Position numbers and translations under genes: made by a program
Notes under the pieces: generated by a model
The model's input: only the letters and a program-made list of their open reading frames with translations
Told to the model about the DNA's origin: nothing
Database searches by the model: none
Origin: Balaenoptera acutorostrata
Taxonomy: Eukaryota > Chordata > Mammalia > Artiodactyla > Balaenopteridae
NCBI RefSeq assembly: GCF_949987535.1
Contig: NC_080066.1
Coordinates: 91,407,600 to 91,471,599 of the forward strand
Direction: 5' to 3'
Length of the DNA: 64,000 nucleotides
In this document: piece by piece, positions 12,095-24,700 of the stretch
Layout of the letters: every line of letters begins with the position of its first letter
How positions within the stretch are numbered: position 1 is the first letter of the stretch

Positions 12095-13525
12095 ACTGGC
12101 CTCAGCTGACTGAAGAGATCCGGGGCCTGTGCTGTCACACATGTGCGAGGACCCTTAAGGCGGAATCGAGGGGGCCAGTTAGAGGCAGTCCTTGCTGCCT
12201 CAAGTGAGTATGGATCACCGTCGGGTGGGGAGCACGCTGACCCCTGAGAAGTACTGTTAGGAGGATGTGTTCCTCCCTTGGCTTCAAGGACGTGAGCGGG
12301 CTTCAGAGCTCCAGTTCCCCTCCAGCCCTCCAGTCTGAATGCACCCCAATGGCCTTGCAGACCTGCCTCCTGTCCCAGAACTTGCCAGGCTCCAGAATCC
12401 AGACAGCAGAGATGGTGCCTGAGTGCTCCAGCTTAAGAAGTGCTGTCCCTGGGGACCCAACAGTGGAGGGAGGAAGGGTGAAGGGAGTAGGCGGGTGGGG
12501 TAGGGAGGGGTGACGGCCCTGGGAGACCTTGAGAGAAATATATCCCCATCCCCACCCCCTGACCCCTGCAACTGACCCATTGATGCCATAGGATCTCAGG
12601 GCCTTTTAGTCAGAGATGCCTCTGCTTCTTTACTCCTGTGTTCAAAACTATGCAAAACCAACTCTTCATCCTCTTGCTGCCTTGTCAGGACTTTCAAAGC
12701 ACTGTTCTTTTGAAGCACTCGTTCCCTAAACTGCAGTTTGGAGCTGTCCCAGCTATTTAAAAGTGTTCCCCTTAAACTGAGACTAAATCCTACTCTTTTG
12801 GAAAAACGACCTTCACTTCAGAGGAGATCGTCTTTTCTGCCCGTTCCTTCCTTCTACTGCCCTCTTAAGAACCCCTGTGCTCAAAGAGCTTGGTGATTTG
12901 TTTTTTGCTTGATGTCAAAAAGAAACCTTCACCATGCACCCCAAAAAGCTTTCCTGGAACATAGGTGTTTCAAAACCATGACAGTGTTTTGCAGTTAGTA
13001 TACCCTGGGTAGACTGCCTAGCAATCCCTCCAAGAGCCAGAGGTGGGCAACACCTTTACTTATTTGATTGGATGCCCTTCAAGTTTAGGAAGGTCCCATT
13101 CTTATGACCCAGTAGATAAGACAGAGCCCTGGATGGCTGTGGCTGTGATTAGATAACTTCTGATGATTTTATTTCCCTTACTGAGCTGCTGCTTCTAGGT
13201 TAAATTCATTTTATTACCTGTCCATTTTTAAAGAAAGACTGACAAAGTCACTGGAATAGGTCAGGAGTCTGAGCTCAGGGTTGGTCAAAGGTACTCACAG
13301 GGAGGAAGGTGGATAAAAATAGGTGGGTAAAATAGGAGGGTTGGCAAGTACAGCCAGGACACCCGTGTTCATCGTGCATGCTAATAAAGGCCAGAATCTC
13401 CTCATTTATCTCCGGTGGGAAGTTCTGATGGTTTCACAGGATCAAATTCAAATCATATTCAAACTAGGGGATTTCCCTGAGCATAAAAGGAAGTATCCAT
13501 CCCTAGCAGGAGTCGCTCCAGAGGA
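12095..13525. other. Unassigned DNA
   Basis: Moderately GC-rich at first, then mixed. No exon, RNA gene or repeat family is recognised. Confidence 0.4.
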
Positions 13526-13875
13526 ATAAAGATGCAGATGTAGAGAACGGACTTGAGGACACGGGGAGGGGGAAGGGTAAGCTGGGATGAAGTGAGATAG
13601 TGGCATGGACATATATGCACTAGCAAAGGTAAAATAGATAACTAGTGGGAAGCAGCTGCATATAACACAGGGAGATCAGCTCAGTGCTTTGTGACCACCT
13701 AGAGGGGTGGGATAGGGAGGGTGAGAGGGAGAGGCAAGAGGGAGGGGATATGGGGATATATGTATACGAATAGTTGATTCATTTTGTTATACAGCAGAAG
13801 TTAACACAACATGGTAAAGAAATTACACTCCAATAAAGATGTTAACAACAACAACAAAAAAACCAAAAAAAACTA
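13526..13875 (+). mobile_element. L1 3'-end fragment
   Basis: Sense-strand L1 3'UTR of the cetartiodactyl type: 'gatgcagatgtagagaac', 'gacacggggagggggaaggg', 'cagctcagtgctttgtgacc', then 'aaattacactccaataaaga' and an A-rich tail. Confidence 0.92.
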
Positions 13876-14079
13876 AGTCAATCAAGCCAACGGAGACATT
13901 GTATGTGTTTACAGTTCAAGAAAGCCACAAGAGAATTCTTTATTCTGTATGCAATGAATGGTCCATTCGAAAAGAAAAAACTTTCTAAAATGTTGTTTTT
14001 CCATTTATTGTTTCAGAACATCATTTTTATACCTCTGCATTTCTTACTCTTCAAAGCCAAGTCATGTGAGTTACAGGGA

Positions 14080-14162
14080 AGCAGCTGATTGATTTAAAGT
14101 TGGGTCATGTGATTTAAAAACCTGTGGCAGCTGATTGATTTAAATCCTGGTCATATGACAAG
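14080..14162 (+). repeat. Short degenerate tandem repeat, second site
   Basis: Two units of 'cagctgattgatttaaa' followed by 'gggtca-gtga' or 'tggtcatatga', related to the pair at 11540-11632. Confidence 0.55.
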
Positions 14163-15714
14163 AGGAGGGGGTGCTAAAAACTGCTTTTTCATCTCTGGCT
14201 GAGAATATCATATTTACCTTGGTTTTTCTTATGATTTAGAAAACTTGAGCTGTCTCTCATTGGGATCAACAGGAGAAAAACACAGTATTTCAGGTTCATT
14301 CTTGAAACCAACTTCTCACGGTTAAGGTGTATTGACTAAAAGATCTTCCTTCTTCAAAATATTCCAAACCTCTGTAAGACGCTTCATTGTAATTGGAGAA
14401 AAAAGAAGAATGAAATCAGGCCAGCAGCTGCAGGAGGCCAAGGCAGCCCCCAGGACTAGGGAAGGAGGAGGAGGAAGGACTGAGAGTTGCCATTAGAGCA
14501 GACAACCTCCAGAGGGCGCGGAAGCACCGGCAGAGCCAACCTGCCACCCCCACTCTGGCACTCCAGGGTCAGATTTGGGTTTGGAGATGGGGTTGCTGTA
14601 ACCCCAAGGAGGTGAGTAGAGAGGAGGAGTTGATTACTGGTCTCCTCTGACTCTCTGGCCCAAATTGCCTGGATTCACAGGGGGGACAGAGTTTTGCTTT
14701 CAGCAACTGATGGGGCACTTCCAGGCTGGTCGGGTTGCCCAGTGGCCCAACAGCCTGACAGGCTGACTGCGGTGTGACTGCCCTTTGTTTCTCCAGAATC
14801 TGTACATCAGGAGGTGCATGGGTGCGGGAGCCCATCCACCACCCCTCCCCCCAAGGGGGATCGCACCCTCCCTGGCTGTACCCTATGATCACCAGGTACT
14901 TGAAATGACTGCATGTTTTTTGACTTCAAGGAAAAGCCCACATAACCACTTCTGCCTCATAATGTGTGGGATTTACCATAATGGAAGGACATTATAAAGA
15001 ACAGGTAGAAAACTCACCTGTTGGTCTCCATGTAGGAGTTTATTTTGCATGAATCCCTCCTACATGAGTAGATAGCAGAAGTTTATTTTTGTTCCTGTGT
15101 GTGTAGTTGTGGCAGAGGATGTAGGTATGGTGATTTGAAGCCCTCAAAGAAATATTCTCAGAACTCTCAACACTTCTCTTGATTGTAACCGAAAGAGACC
15201 TGGAAAAGGAGGAAAAGAAAAGGAGGAGGGAGAACGAATGACTGTTTCTCAGTAAATTCACCTTCCTGGTTGATTGTTCTGTCTTCTCATTTCTTTTAAC
15301 TTCTATGTATGTGTAATGGAATAATGTAGAAAGGCTGATTTTTATGCTTTAAAAGATTTTACATCACAAAGAAACTAGAAGTGGCTAACAGAACTTATTC
15401 AAATCAATTTTAGATAGAGACTTTGATATTAAATTTGTATACTAAAATTGGTTAATCCAAATTTTCTCTTTCTTTTTGAGTGAATATTTGTAACATATTT
15501 TTGTAGATAATAATTTATCCTAGATATACAAAATTGTGAGAATGGGTAACATTTTTTACCACTTAAATGATTTCTTTTAAATGAATATATTGTACACTTT
15601 AAATGCCAATGTTATGTCTTACATGTTTTTTTTTATTTCCTTGATTTCCAAAACTTGTGTTTATGTAATTGATTTCTATCTAATAATCTGTGTCTCCCCT
15701 TTATTGTTTCTTAC
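14163..15714. other. Unassigned DNA
   Basis: Purine-rich at 14398-14480 and AT-rich after 15250. No exon or repeat family is assigned. The frame at 14569-14892 has no recognisable domain. Confidence 0.4.
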
Positions 15715-17869
15715 TTTATATATTATTGATCTATAGTTAATTTACATTATTATATCAGTTTCAGAGGTACAACATAGTGATTCATAAATGTTTAGGTTCT
15801 TCTCCATTTATACTTATTATAAAAGAGTGGCTATATTCCCCATGCTATTCAGTACATCACTGTAGATTATTGATTTTATACATAGTGGATTATACCTCAA
15901 AATCTCCTACCACTCTTTTGTTCCTCCACCCTATCTCTCCCTGCTGGTAACCACAAGTCTGTTCTTTAATCTGTGAGTCTATTTTTTTGTTGTTGTTGTC
16001 GTTTTATTCAATTTTTTAGATGCCACGTGTAAGTGATAACATACCATGCTTGTTTTCTCTGTGGCTTATTTTACTAAGCATAATACCCTCCAAGCCCATC
16101 CATGTTCTTGCAAATGGCAAAATTTCATTTTTTGTTGAAGTCATCATAAAAAATCTTTTTTATCCACTAACCTATTGATGAACACTTAGTTTGACTCTAT
16201 ATCTTGGCTATGGCAAATAACACTGTTATGAACATTGGTGTGCAGTTATATTTTTGAAATAGTGTTTTTGTTTTCTTCTGATATATACCCAAGAGTGAAA
16301 TTGCTGGATATTATGGTAGTTTTATTTTTAGTTTTTTGTTGAACCTCCATTCTGCTTTCCACAGTAGCTGCACTAATTCACATTCACGTCAAGAGTGTAC
16401 AAGAGTTTCCCTTTCTCTACATCCTCACTAACCTTTGTTATTTGTGATCTTTTTGATGACAGCCATTCTGACAAGACTGAGGTGATATATCTCATAGTTT
16501 TGATTTGCATTTTACTGCCAATTAGTTTTGTTTAGCATCTTTGTGAGTTCTGGCTGTCTATCTGTATTTTTTCCTTGGAAAAATGTCTCTTTAGGTCTTC
16601 TCATTTTTTTAAAAAAGATTTTGGGTGTTTTTTTGATATTGAGTTTTATGTGCTGTTTCTGTATTTTAGATATTAACCCTTGCTTGGTCATGTTTTTGGT
16701 GTTAACCTCTTATCATGTGCAAATATTTTCTCTCCTTCAGCAGGTTGTCTTTTCATTTCGTCTGTGGTTTCCTTTGCTGTGCAAAATCTTTTAAGTTTAG
16801 TGAAGTCCCATTTGTTTATTTTTGCTTTTGTTTCATTTGCCTTAGTAGACTGAACCTAAAACTGTTGCTATCATTTATGTTGAAGAATGTTCTATATATT
16901 CCTCTAGGGTTTTTATGGTTTCTGGTCTTACATTTAGGTCTTTATTCAGTTTTGAGTTTATTTTATACATGGTGTGCTAAAATACTCTAATTTTATTCTT
17001 TTCTATGTATCTGACCAGTTTTCCCAGTACCACTTATTGAAGAGACAGTTTTTTCTCCATGTTGCTTGCTTTGTCATAAATCAATTAAATATAAGTGTGT
17101 GGGCTTATTTCTGGGATCTCTATTCTATTCTAGGGATCTTTGTGTCTGTTTTTGCTCTAGTACGATTCTCTTTGATTACTTTCACTTTGCAGTATAGTCT
17201 GAAGTCAAGTTGCGTGTTGCTTCCAGCTCTGTTCTTTCTCAAGATTGTTTTGGCTATTTGGGATCTTTGTGTTTCTATACAAATTTTCAAATTACTTTTT
17301 CAAGTTCTGTGAAAAGACTTTGGTATTCTGATAGGGATTGCATTAAATCTGTAGATTGTCTTTGGTAGTATGGTTATTTTAAGAGTATTAATTCTTCCAG
17401 TCCATGCACATGCTATATTTTCCCATCTTTTTCTGTTGCCTTCAACTTCTTTCACCAATGGCTGATAGATTTCTGAGTACATGTTTTTACCTGCTTAGGT
17501 GTGTTTGTTCCTACGTATCTTATTCTTTTTGATGTGATTGCATATGGTATTGTTTTCTTAATTTTTTTCTTTCTGACAGCTTTGAGTTTTGTTTTTTCTT
17601 CTTTTTCTAATTCCTTCAGGTGTAATGTTAGGTTGTTTATTTGATATTTTTCTTGTTTCCTAAGAATAAGTTTGTATCACTATAACTTCCCCCTGTGAAC
17701 TGTGTTGGCTGTGTCCCATAGATTTTGGATCATTGTGTGTTCATTTTCATTTGTCTCTGGATATTTTTAGAATCCCTCTTTAATTTCTCAGTGTTCCTTT
17801 CTTCCCCTTTTATTCCCTTCATCTGTGATGTGAGGACTATCTTTAATATTATGTTTGGATTTCTTTCAG

Positions 17870-17872
<3 letters not shown>

Positions 17873-17906
<34 letters not shown>
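17873..17906. repeat. (TG)n microsatellite
   Basis: About 16 uninterrupted TG units inside the old L1. Confidence 0.97.
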
Positions 17907-17907
<1 letters not shown>

Positions 17908-19129
17908 TTATTTTAAGTTGCTGAGCTCTTAATTTCACATGGACATTAACAACCCTGCATTTCTACTCTCCACCCCCATAGTTACTGAATTTGACCTTAT
18001 ATTTTACATCTACTTGTTTTGTGTGTCCCTTAACTTCTTATTGTGAATACAGATGATTGTTTTACTGTTTTCTTTCATCCTTCCTACTAGCTGTGTACAT
18101 GGTTGATTTACTACCTTTGTTGAATATTTGCCTTAACCAATGAGGTTTTTTCTTTAGTAAGTTTCCTTTCATAATTTTTATATTTCAGTCGTGGCCTTTT
18201 CTTTTTCACTTAGAAAAGCCCCTTTAAGATTTCTCATAAAGCTGGTTTGGCGATGCTGAGCTCTTTTAGTTTTGCTTCTCTGTAAAACTTTACATCTCTC
18301 CATCAAATCTGAAGGAGAGCCTTTCTGGGTAGAGTATTTTTGGTTATAGGCTTTTCCCTTTCATGACTTTAAATATACCATGCCACTCCATTCTGGCATG
18401 CAGAGGTTATCCTGAAAAGTCAGCTGATAACTTTATGCAAGTTCCCATGTTTGTAACTTGTTACTTTTCCTTTGCTCCTTTTAATAGTGTCTTTTTATCT
18501 TTATTTTTTTGCCATTTTAATTACAATGAGTCTTGGTGTGGTCCTCTTTGGGTTGATCCTGTTCTGGCCTTACTGTGTTTACTGGACTTGGTTGTCTGTT
18601 TTCTTTCCCAGGTTAGGGATGTTTTCAGCTCTTATGTCTTCAGGTATGTTCTACACTGATTTCTCTTTCCTTTTTGCTTTTGGGACCAGTATAATGCAAA
18701 TATTAGTACACTTGATGTTGTTTCACAGGTCTGTTCAACTTTCATCATTTCATTTTATTCTATTGTTTTACTGTTCATCTTCAATGATTGCCAGTACTCT
18801 GTCCTTCAGTTTTCTGATTCATTCCTCTGTATCACTTAGTCTACAGTAGTTTCCTTTTAGTGTATTTTTCATTTCAGTTATTGTATTCCTCATCTCTGTT
18901 TTGTTGTTCTTTAATGGTCTAACTCTTTTTAAAAAACTTCTAACTTCTTGCTCTGGTCATCCATTCTTCTCCTGAGTTCTTTGATCATCTTTACAGTCAT
19001 TACCTTGAACTCTTTCTTGAGTGGATTGGCTATCTCCACTTCACTTAGATCTTCTTCTGAGTTCTTATCTTGTTCCTTCATTTGGATCGTGTTTCTGTGT
19101 CACCTCATTTTTCTTAACTTGCTGTTTTT

Positions 19130-19446
19130 TTTTTTTTTTTTTTTTAATTTTTTTTATTTATTTATTTATTTATTAATTTATTTATGGCTGTGTTGGATCT
19201 TCGTTTCTGTGCGAGGGCTTTCTCTAGTTGCGGCAAGCGGGGGCCACTCTTCATCGCGGTGCGCGGGCCTCTCTATCGCGGCCTCTCCCATTGCGGAGCA
19301 CAAGCTCCAGACGCGCAGGCTCAGTAATTGTGGCTCACGGGCCCAGTCGCTCCGCGGCATGTGGGATCTTCCCAGACCAGGGCTCGAACCCGTGTCCCCT
19401 GCATTGGCAGGCAGATTCTCAACCACTGCGCCACCAGGGAAGCCCA
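19130..19446 (-). mobile_element. CHR-type SINE nested in L1
   Basis: A full-length antisense copy, flanked by 'ttaacttgctgttttt' at 19114-19129 and 19447-19462. The left edge merges with a poly-T and TTTA-rich tail. Confidence 0.95.
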
Positions 19447-20706
19447 TTAACTTGCTGTTTTTATTGCTATGTATGTAGTAGGTTCATTACATTTCCTGAC
19501 CTTGGAGAAGTGGCCTTTTGTAGGAGAGGTCCTATGTGTCCCAGCAGCCCAGTGTCCCCTGGTCACTAGAGCTCTATATTCTAGGTGTACCCCCTATGTG
19601 GGCTGCTTGGGCTCTTCTGCTGTGGTGGGCTGACTACTGTGGATGGTCTGGTAGGCTTGGCTGCCCCCAGACTGCTTGTTTGCCAGGCTCTGCCTTGTAT
19701 GGAGGCTGTCTGTGCTGCTTGGTGAGACTAAATCATAAGGCAGCTGGCTACACAACTCTGGGGGACACCAAATCTAGTGCTGGTTCACTTATGGGTAGAA
19801 CTGCAGTCCAGGTGATAATCAGGGCTAGTGCCCAGTCACTGGTCCTGGGGCTATGCTGGCTACTGGGAGGAAGAGACAGGTTCTGCGTTCTGGCTGCAGG
19901 GCCCAGGAGTCGCAGAGTTGGTGTTGGATCACTGTTCCTGACACAGCTATCTGCAGGGTCTGGGGTGTCCCTAATCTTGTGTTGGCATTCTGATGGGCAG
20001 GGTCAGGACCCAGCTGAGTCCATGGCTGCTTCTGGCCTGTAAGTGAGTGTTCTGGTCACACAGGCTGCTGGGCTGTGGTATTCCCGGAGCTGGTGTGTGC
20101 CTGTTGGTGTATGAGGCTGATCCCAATGCTAGAGCAGGTTTGCTGTTGGGTAGGTCCAAGCTCCATCCAGTCCCTGTGCAGTTATCACCTGCCGATGGTG
20201 AGGCTGACTCCAAGGCCAGAGCAGGCTCACTTGTCAGAGGGGCCAGGGACTCTGGGGCTGGTGCCTGTCCACTGAGGTGTGGAGGCTGGTCCTGGGGCTT
20301 TTGGTGGCTGGACCCATGTCCAGGGGCAGCTGTGCATTGAGAGGGTCTGAAGGCAGCCTGTTTGCCGGTGGGTGGGGCTATGCCCCTGCTCAGTTAGTTG
20401 CTTGGCCTGCAACATCCTAGTACTTGTGTCTCTAGTCTGGTGGAAATGGGTAGGGCTAGGTCCTGAGGCTAAAAAGATAGAGGGAGGATTCTGAAATTAT
20501 GCTTGCTGGTGCCAGTGTCCACAAGGTAGAAGGAGCTCCCCCAAATGGCTGCTGCCAGTGTCTATGTCCCTGAGGCTGTGCTGTAGTTGCCTCTTGCCTC
20601 TCTGGGAAACTCTCCAAGATCAGGAGGTAGGTGTGACCCGGGATCCTTTCAAATGACTGCTTCTGTTCTGATTCTCGGATCATGTGGGATTTTTTGAGCA
20701 TCTTTT

Positions 20707-21003
20707 TTTAAAAAATCAATTAATTAATTAATTAATTTTTGGCTGTGTTGGGTCTTCGTTTCTGTGCAAGGGCTTTCTCTAGTTTCGGCGAGCGGGGGCC
20801 ACTCTTCATCGTGGTGCCCGGGCCTCTCACTATCACGGCCTCTCTTGTTGCGGAGCACAGGCTCCAGACGCGCAGGCTCAGTAGTTGTGGCTCACGGGCC
20901 TAGTTGCTCTGCGGCATGTGGGATCTTCCCAGACCAGGGTTCGAACCTGTGTCCCCTGCATTGGCAGGCAGATTCTCAACCACTGAGCCACCAGGGGAGC
21001 CCT
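20707..21003 (-). mobile_element. CHR-type SINE nested in L1
   Basis: An antisense copy with a (TTAA)n tail, flanked by 'tgagcatctttt' at 20695-20706 and 21004-21015. Confidence 0.95.
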
Positions 21004-21430
21004 GTGAGCATCTTTTAAGAGTGGAATCTCTATTTTCCATAACCCTCTGGCCCTCTGGAAAATAAGCACTACTGGTCTTCAAAGCCAAACTTTCTAGGAA
21101 GTCTTCTTTCCAGCAAAGGATCCCTGGGTTTGGGAGCCTGATGTTGGGTTCATATCCCTTGCTACCTGGGAGCACCTCTGAAATTTTAATTATTCTCCCA
21201 TTTGTGGGCCACCCACCTGGTAGTATGGGTCTTGACTATATTGAGATTTTGCTCTTCCTTCCTGTCTTGTCGTGGTGCCTTCCTTATGTCTTTAGCTGTA
21301 AAACATCTTTTATGGTAGGTCCCGGCCTTTTTCATCAATTGCTGTTCTGTAAACATTTGTGACTTTGGTGTGCCCATGAGAGGCATCAAGCTCTGGGTCT
21401 TTGAATGCTACCATCTTGGACAATCTCTCC

Positions 21431-22259
21431 ACTTCATTCTTAAATCATATTATTCAATTTTTCTTAGTATCTTATTTGATTAACGACAGTTTGAAATTTA
21501 TTATCATTCATGTTTACTTCGCCTGTTTTAAAAAATTGAATAGTGCATTCATTCATTTTGAAATGAAGGTAGTAACCTGTGAATTTCCATACCTCAAAAA
21601 TCAAGGATAAGACAAAAGCCTTTTCTACCTGTGTTACCCTCAAACTCTGCACCCCACACCAGCCTGGGGATTAACCTCTTGCACCCATGCTCACCTTCTG
21701 TTTTTGGACCGTTAACCATCATATTGCGTCTGTATGTGTGTTGACAAAGTGAACTCTAGTCTTTGCAGTTTTTGTGTTTTGTTTTTTGGTTTAGGGAACA
21801 GTCCTACTATGAATGTACATTTACTGCTCTGCTGAAGTTCATATATAAACCTGTCAAGCACATTACCAGAGTTGGAATTGCTTGTATATACACTTTGATA
21901 AATTTTAGAGACAATGGTAGAACAGAAGTAAATTGTATTTCAAATCCCACAATATTCTCACACCACGAAAACCCTTCCCTTTTTAATATATTTGTGTGTA
22001 GTTTATCTTTATGTCCATACTATATTTCTCAGAGATGGGTAAGTGTTATGTTTCTTGCTAGCACATTTGCCGTATTGTTCAAAGTCAGGCGTTTAGTGGT
22101 TTTAGCATGATCATATTTCCATGAACTCGCAAATACAAGATCTTCTCTCACACTGTCTTTTACTCCCTGCCATTTTATATTGCCCTCCTAATTCTCAGTC
22201 CTGGTCTTTCTTTCTGTTCTTCATCAACCTGGATAGGTTATACTATTTTCTTCCTTATT
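21431..22259. other. Unassigned AT-rich DNA
   Basis: Frames on both strands (for example 21763-22110) show no known domain. An older L1 origin is possible but not demonstrable by eye. Confidence 0.35.
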
Positions 22260-23640
22260 CAAGACCAATAGAATAGAATAGAACACCCAGAAATAAACCC
22301 TGATATATGGCCAAATGATTTTTGACAAGTTGCCAAGATTTTTCAAAGTAGAAAGTATAGTATTTTCAACAAATGGTGCTGAGAAGTCTTGTTGTCAACA
22401 TGCAAAAGAAGGAAGATGGACCCTTACCTAACATCATATGCAAAAATTAATGAAAACGTATCAAGAAACTAAATATAAGACCTAATAAAATAAAAAGTCT
22501 TAGATGAAGACACAGGACAAGAGCTTCATGACATTGGATTTGGCAGTGTTTTCCTCAATATGAAACGAAGGAACAACAAAGGTACAGCTAATAAAAAAAT
22601 AAACAATTTGCAATACATAATTTAAAAAAATGTGTATCAAAGAAATGTAAACAGAATAAAATGGCAGCCCACAAGATGGGAGAAAATATTTGAAAGCCAT
22701 CTATCTGACAAGAGATTTCTATTCAGAATATACAGAGAACTCCTACAACTGAACAAAAAGCAAACACCCTGATTCAAAAATGGATAAAAGACTTGAATAG
22801 ATGGTTCTTCAAAAAGATGTACAAATGACTAAGCACTTGAATAGATGCTCCATACCACTAAATGAATGTTTATATATTTGTGTGCATGCATACACATACA
22901 AGCACACACACACATACACAAGCAGAAAACAAGTATTGGTGAGGATGTGAGAGAGTTGGAACCTTTGTGCTATGTCAGTGGGAATGTAGAATGATACAGC
23001 TGCTTTGCAAAAGAGCATGGCAATTTTTCAGATGTTGAAAAATAGAATTACTACATGATCCAGGAATTTTACTATGAGGTATACCCAAAGTAATTGAAAT
23101 CAGGGTCTTAAAGAAATATTTGTACTCCAGTGTTTAGAGCAGTAATAATCAGAGTAGCTAAAATATGAAAGCAACCTAAGTGTTCATCCACTAGTTCCTG
23201 GATAAGCAAAGTGTGGTATACCCATATAATACAATATTATTCAGTGTTAAGATGGAAAAGACCTAGGAATATGCTACAACATGGATGAATCTTGGGGAAA
23301 TTTAGCTACCAAAAATGCCATTTTTGTGACTTTTAGTGAGTCATAACAATACAACTACTTATTTCAATTATATGGGGTACTTAGTGTAGTCAAAACCATA
23401 GAAATTGGGAGGGTAATGATGCTTTTCAGGTGGTTATGGAACAAAAAGGAAAGTTATGTTTAAAGGATACAGAGTTACAGTTTTAAAACGTAGAAAAGAA
23501 TTAGAAAGATAAATGGTGATGTTGATCGCCCAATAATATGAATGTATTTAATATCACTGAACGGTGCACTTTATAATAGTTAACATGTTATATTTTATGT
23601 TATTTGATTTTACCAACATACAAAATTGGGAAAGAATGTA
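22260..23640 (+). mobile_element. Degenerate L1 ORF2/3'UTR fragment
   Basis: The plus strand follows the L1 ORF2 C-terminal region in order: 'acacccagaaataaacc', 'atttttgacaag', 'caaatggtgctgag', 'aaaatggataaaagacttg', 'ttaagatggaaaagacc'. Reading frames are lost throughout. Confidence 0.85.
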
Positions 23641-24554
23641 ATATCAGGAAAGGGAGTGGACCTGGGATAGAGCAGAGAGTAATCAGAAGGGTGAGACACT
23701 GCATATGTTGAAGAAGAGCTGAGAGTCTTCATTGGCCAGAAGAGACTTTATAAAGAAAAAAAAAATTACTCTGAGGGTGTATTAAATAGATATCTATGGG
23801 TGTACTGCTATCTCCCATGGGTTATCTTAAAAAGTCTTTAATAAAGTCCATAAGGCTTGCTGAGGCTTTTTTAAAAACTGGATTCCCTATGAGATAATTA
23901 GAGGGTGGTACTTAAGTCTATGTCTAGGTTGACAGATTTTGCAGGGAAGATGAACTTGAGAACAGTGGAGGTCCTGAGAGTTTAAGTACATGGAAATTAG
24001 AAAAAAAAATAATAAAGAGAATTAGGAAATCTTTGGACTTCAAAGGTCATGTATTACTGAGTCAGACCTGAGGTTTCTAAGGAGTTATGTACACAGTTGC
24101 TATTTGGATTACTTGTGGATAAAGATAAGTGGAAAAACTAGAGTCGTTTCCAAGTATAGGTAAGATATAATGAGAGGATGGAGGTGGAAAGTAGGGAGGC
24201 CCAGAGAAAAGTGGGAAGGTCATAATGGGCCAAGATGGTGGTAATATCCAGCAGAACAGATGGTAGGGCAGACTATGGATTCATCTTTCTTATTTTGGCT
24301 CCCCCCCTCATCCTTAATAACTCTTTGGGAATATTTCATTGCTCTGTGATGCAGGTACAGAATTCGAGTGAGGAGACTACACCCTCAGTGTCCAGCTGTC
24401 TGAGTCCTCAGTGTGCTTCAAATGATGGAGAACTATTTCTTCTTTATGAGAAGAGTTAGTACCTCGTAGCTAAGCTTAAGCTGGAGCTTATGCAATATTG
24501 ATTCCATTTTATATATACTGTTGGAATGGAGGTTCCTCCTCCTCTTTTCTTTTT
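23641..24554. other. Unassigned DNA
   Basis: Intron-like mixed sequence with a few A runs. Nothing is recognised. Confidence 0.4.
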
Positions 24555-24700
24555 GTTTTTTTTTTCAAACATCTTTATTGAAGTATAATTGCCTTACAAT
24601 AGTGTGTTAGCATCTGCTTTATAACAAAGTGAATCTGTTATACATATACAATATGTTCCCATTTCTCTTCCCTCTTGACCATTATGAAATGAATCTATAT
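24555..24700 (-). mobile_element. Short L1 3'-end fragment
   Basis: 'tctttattgaagtataattg' and 'ttataacaaagtgaat' are the antisense L1 3' terminus. It is truncated after about 140 bp, as is common for 5'-truncated L1 copies. Confidence 0.85.

Larger units (their letters stand above)
15715..21430 (-). mobile_element. Old, nearly whole L1 with two nested SINEs
   Basis: The 3' end is at 15715 ('ctatagttaatttacatt'). ORF2 remnants run through about 19000; the minus frame 17300-17482 still reads an L1-type '[20 protein letters not shown]'. GC-rich 5' sequence extends to about 21430, ending near 'ctaccatcttggac', which resembles an L1 5'UTR. Leaving out SINEs at 19130-19446 and 20707-21003, about 5.1 kb remain. 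ORF2 is broken many times. A (TG)n tract interrupts it at 17873-17906. Confidence 0.8.
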
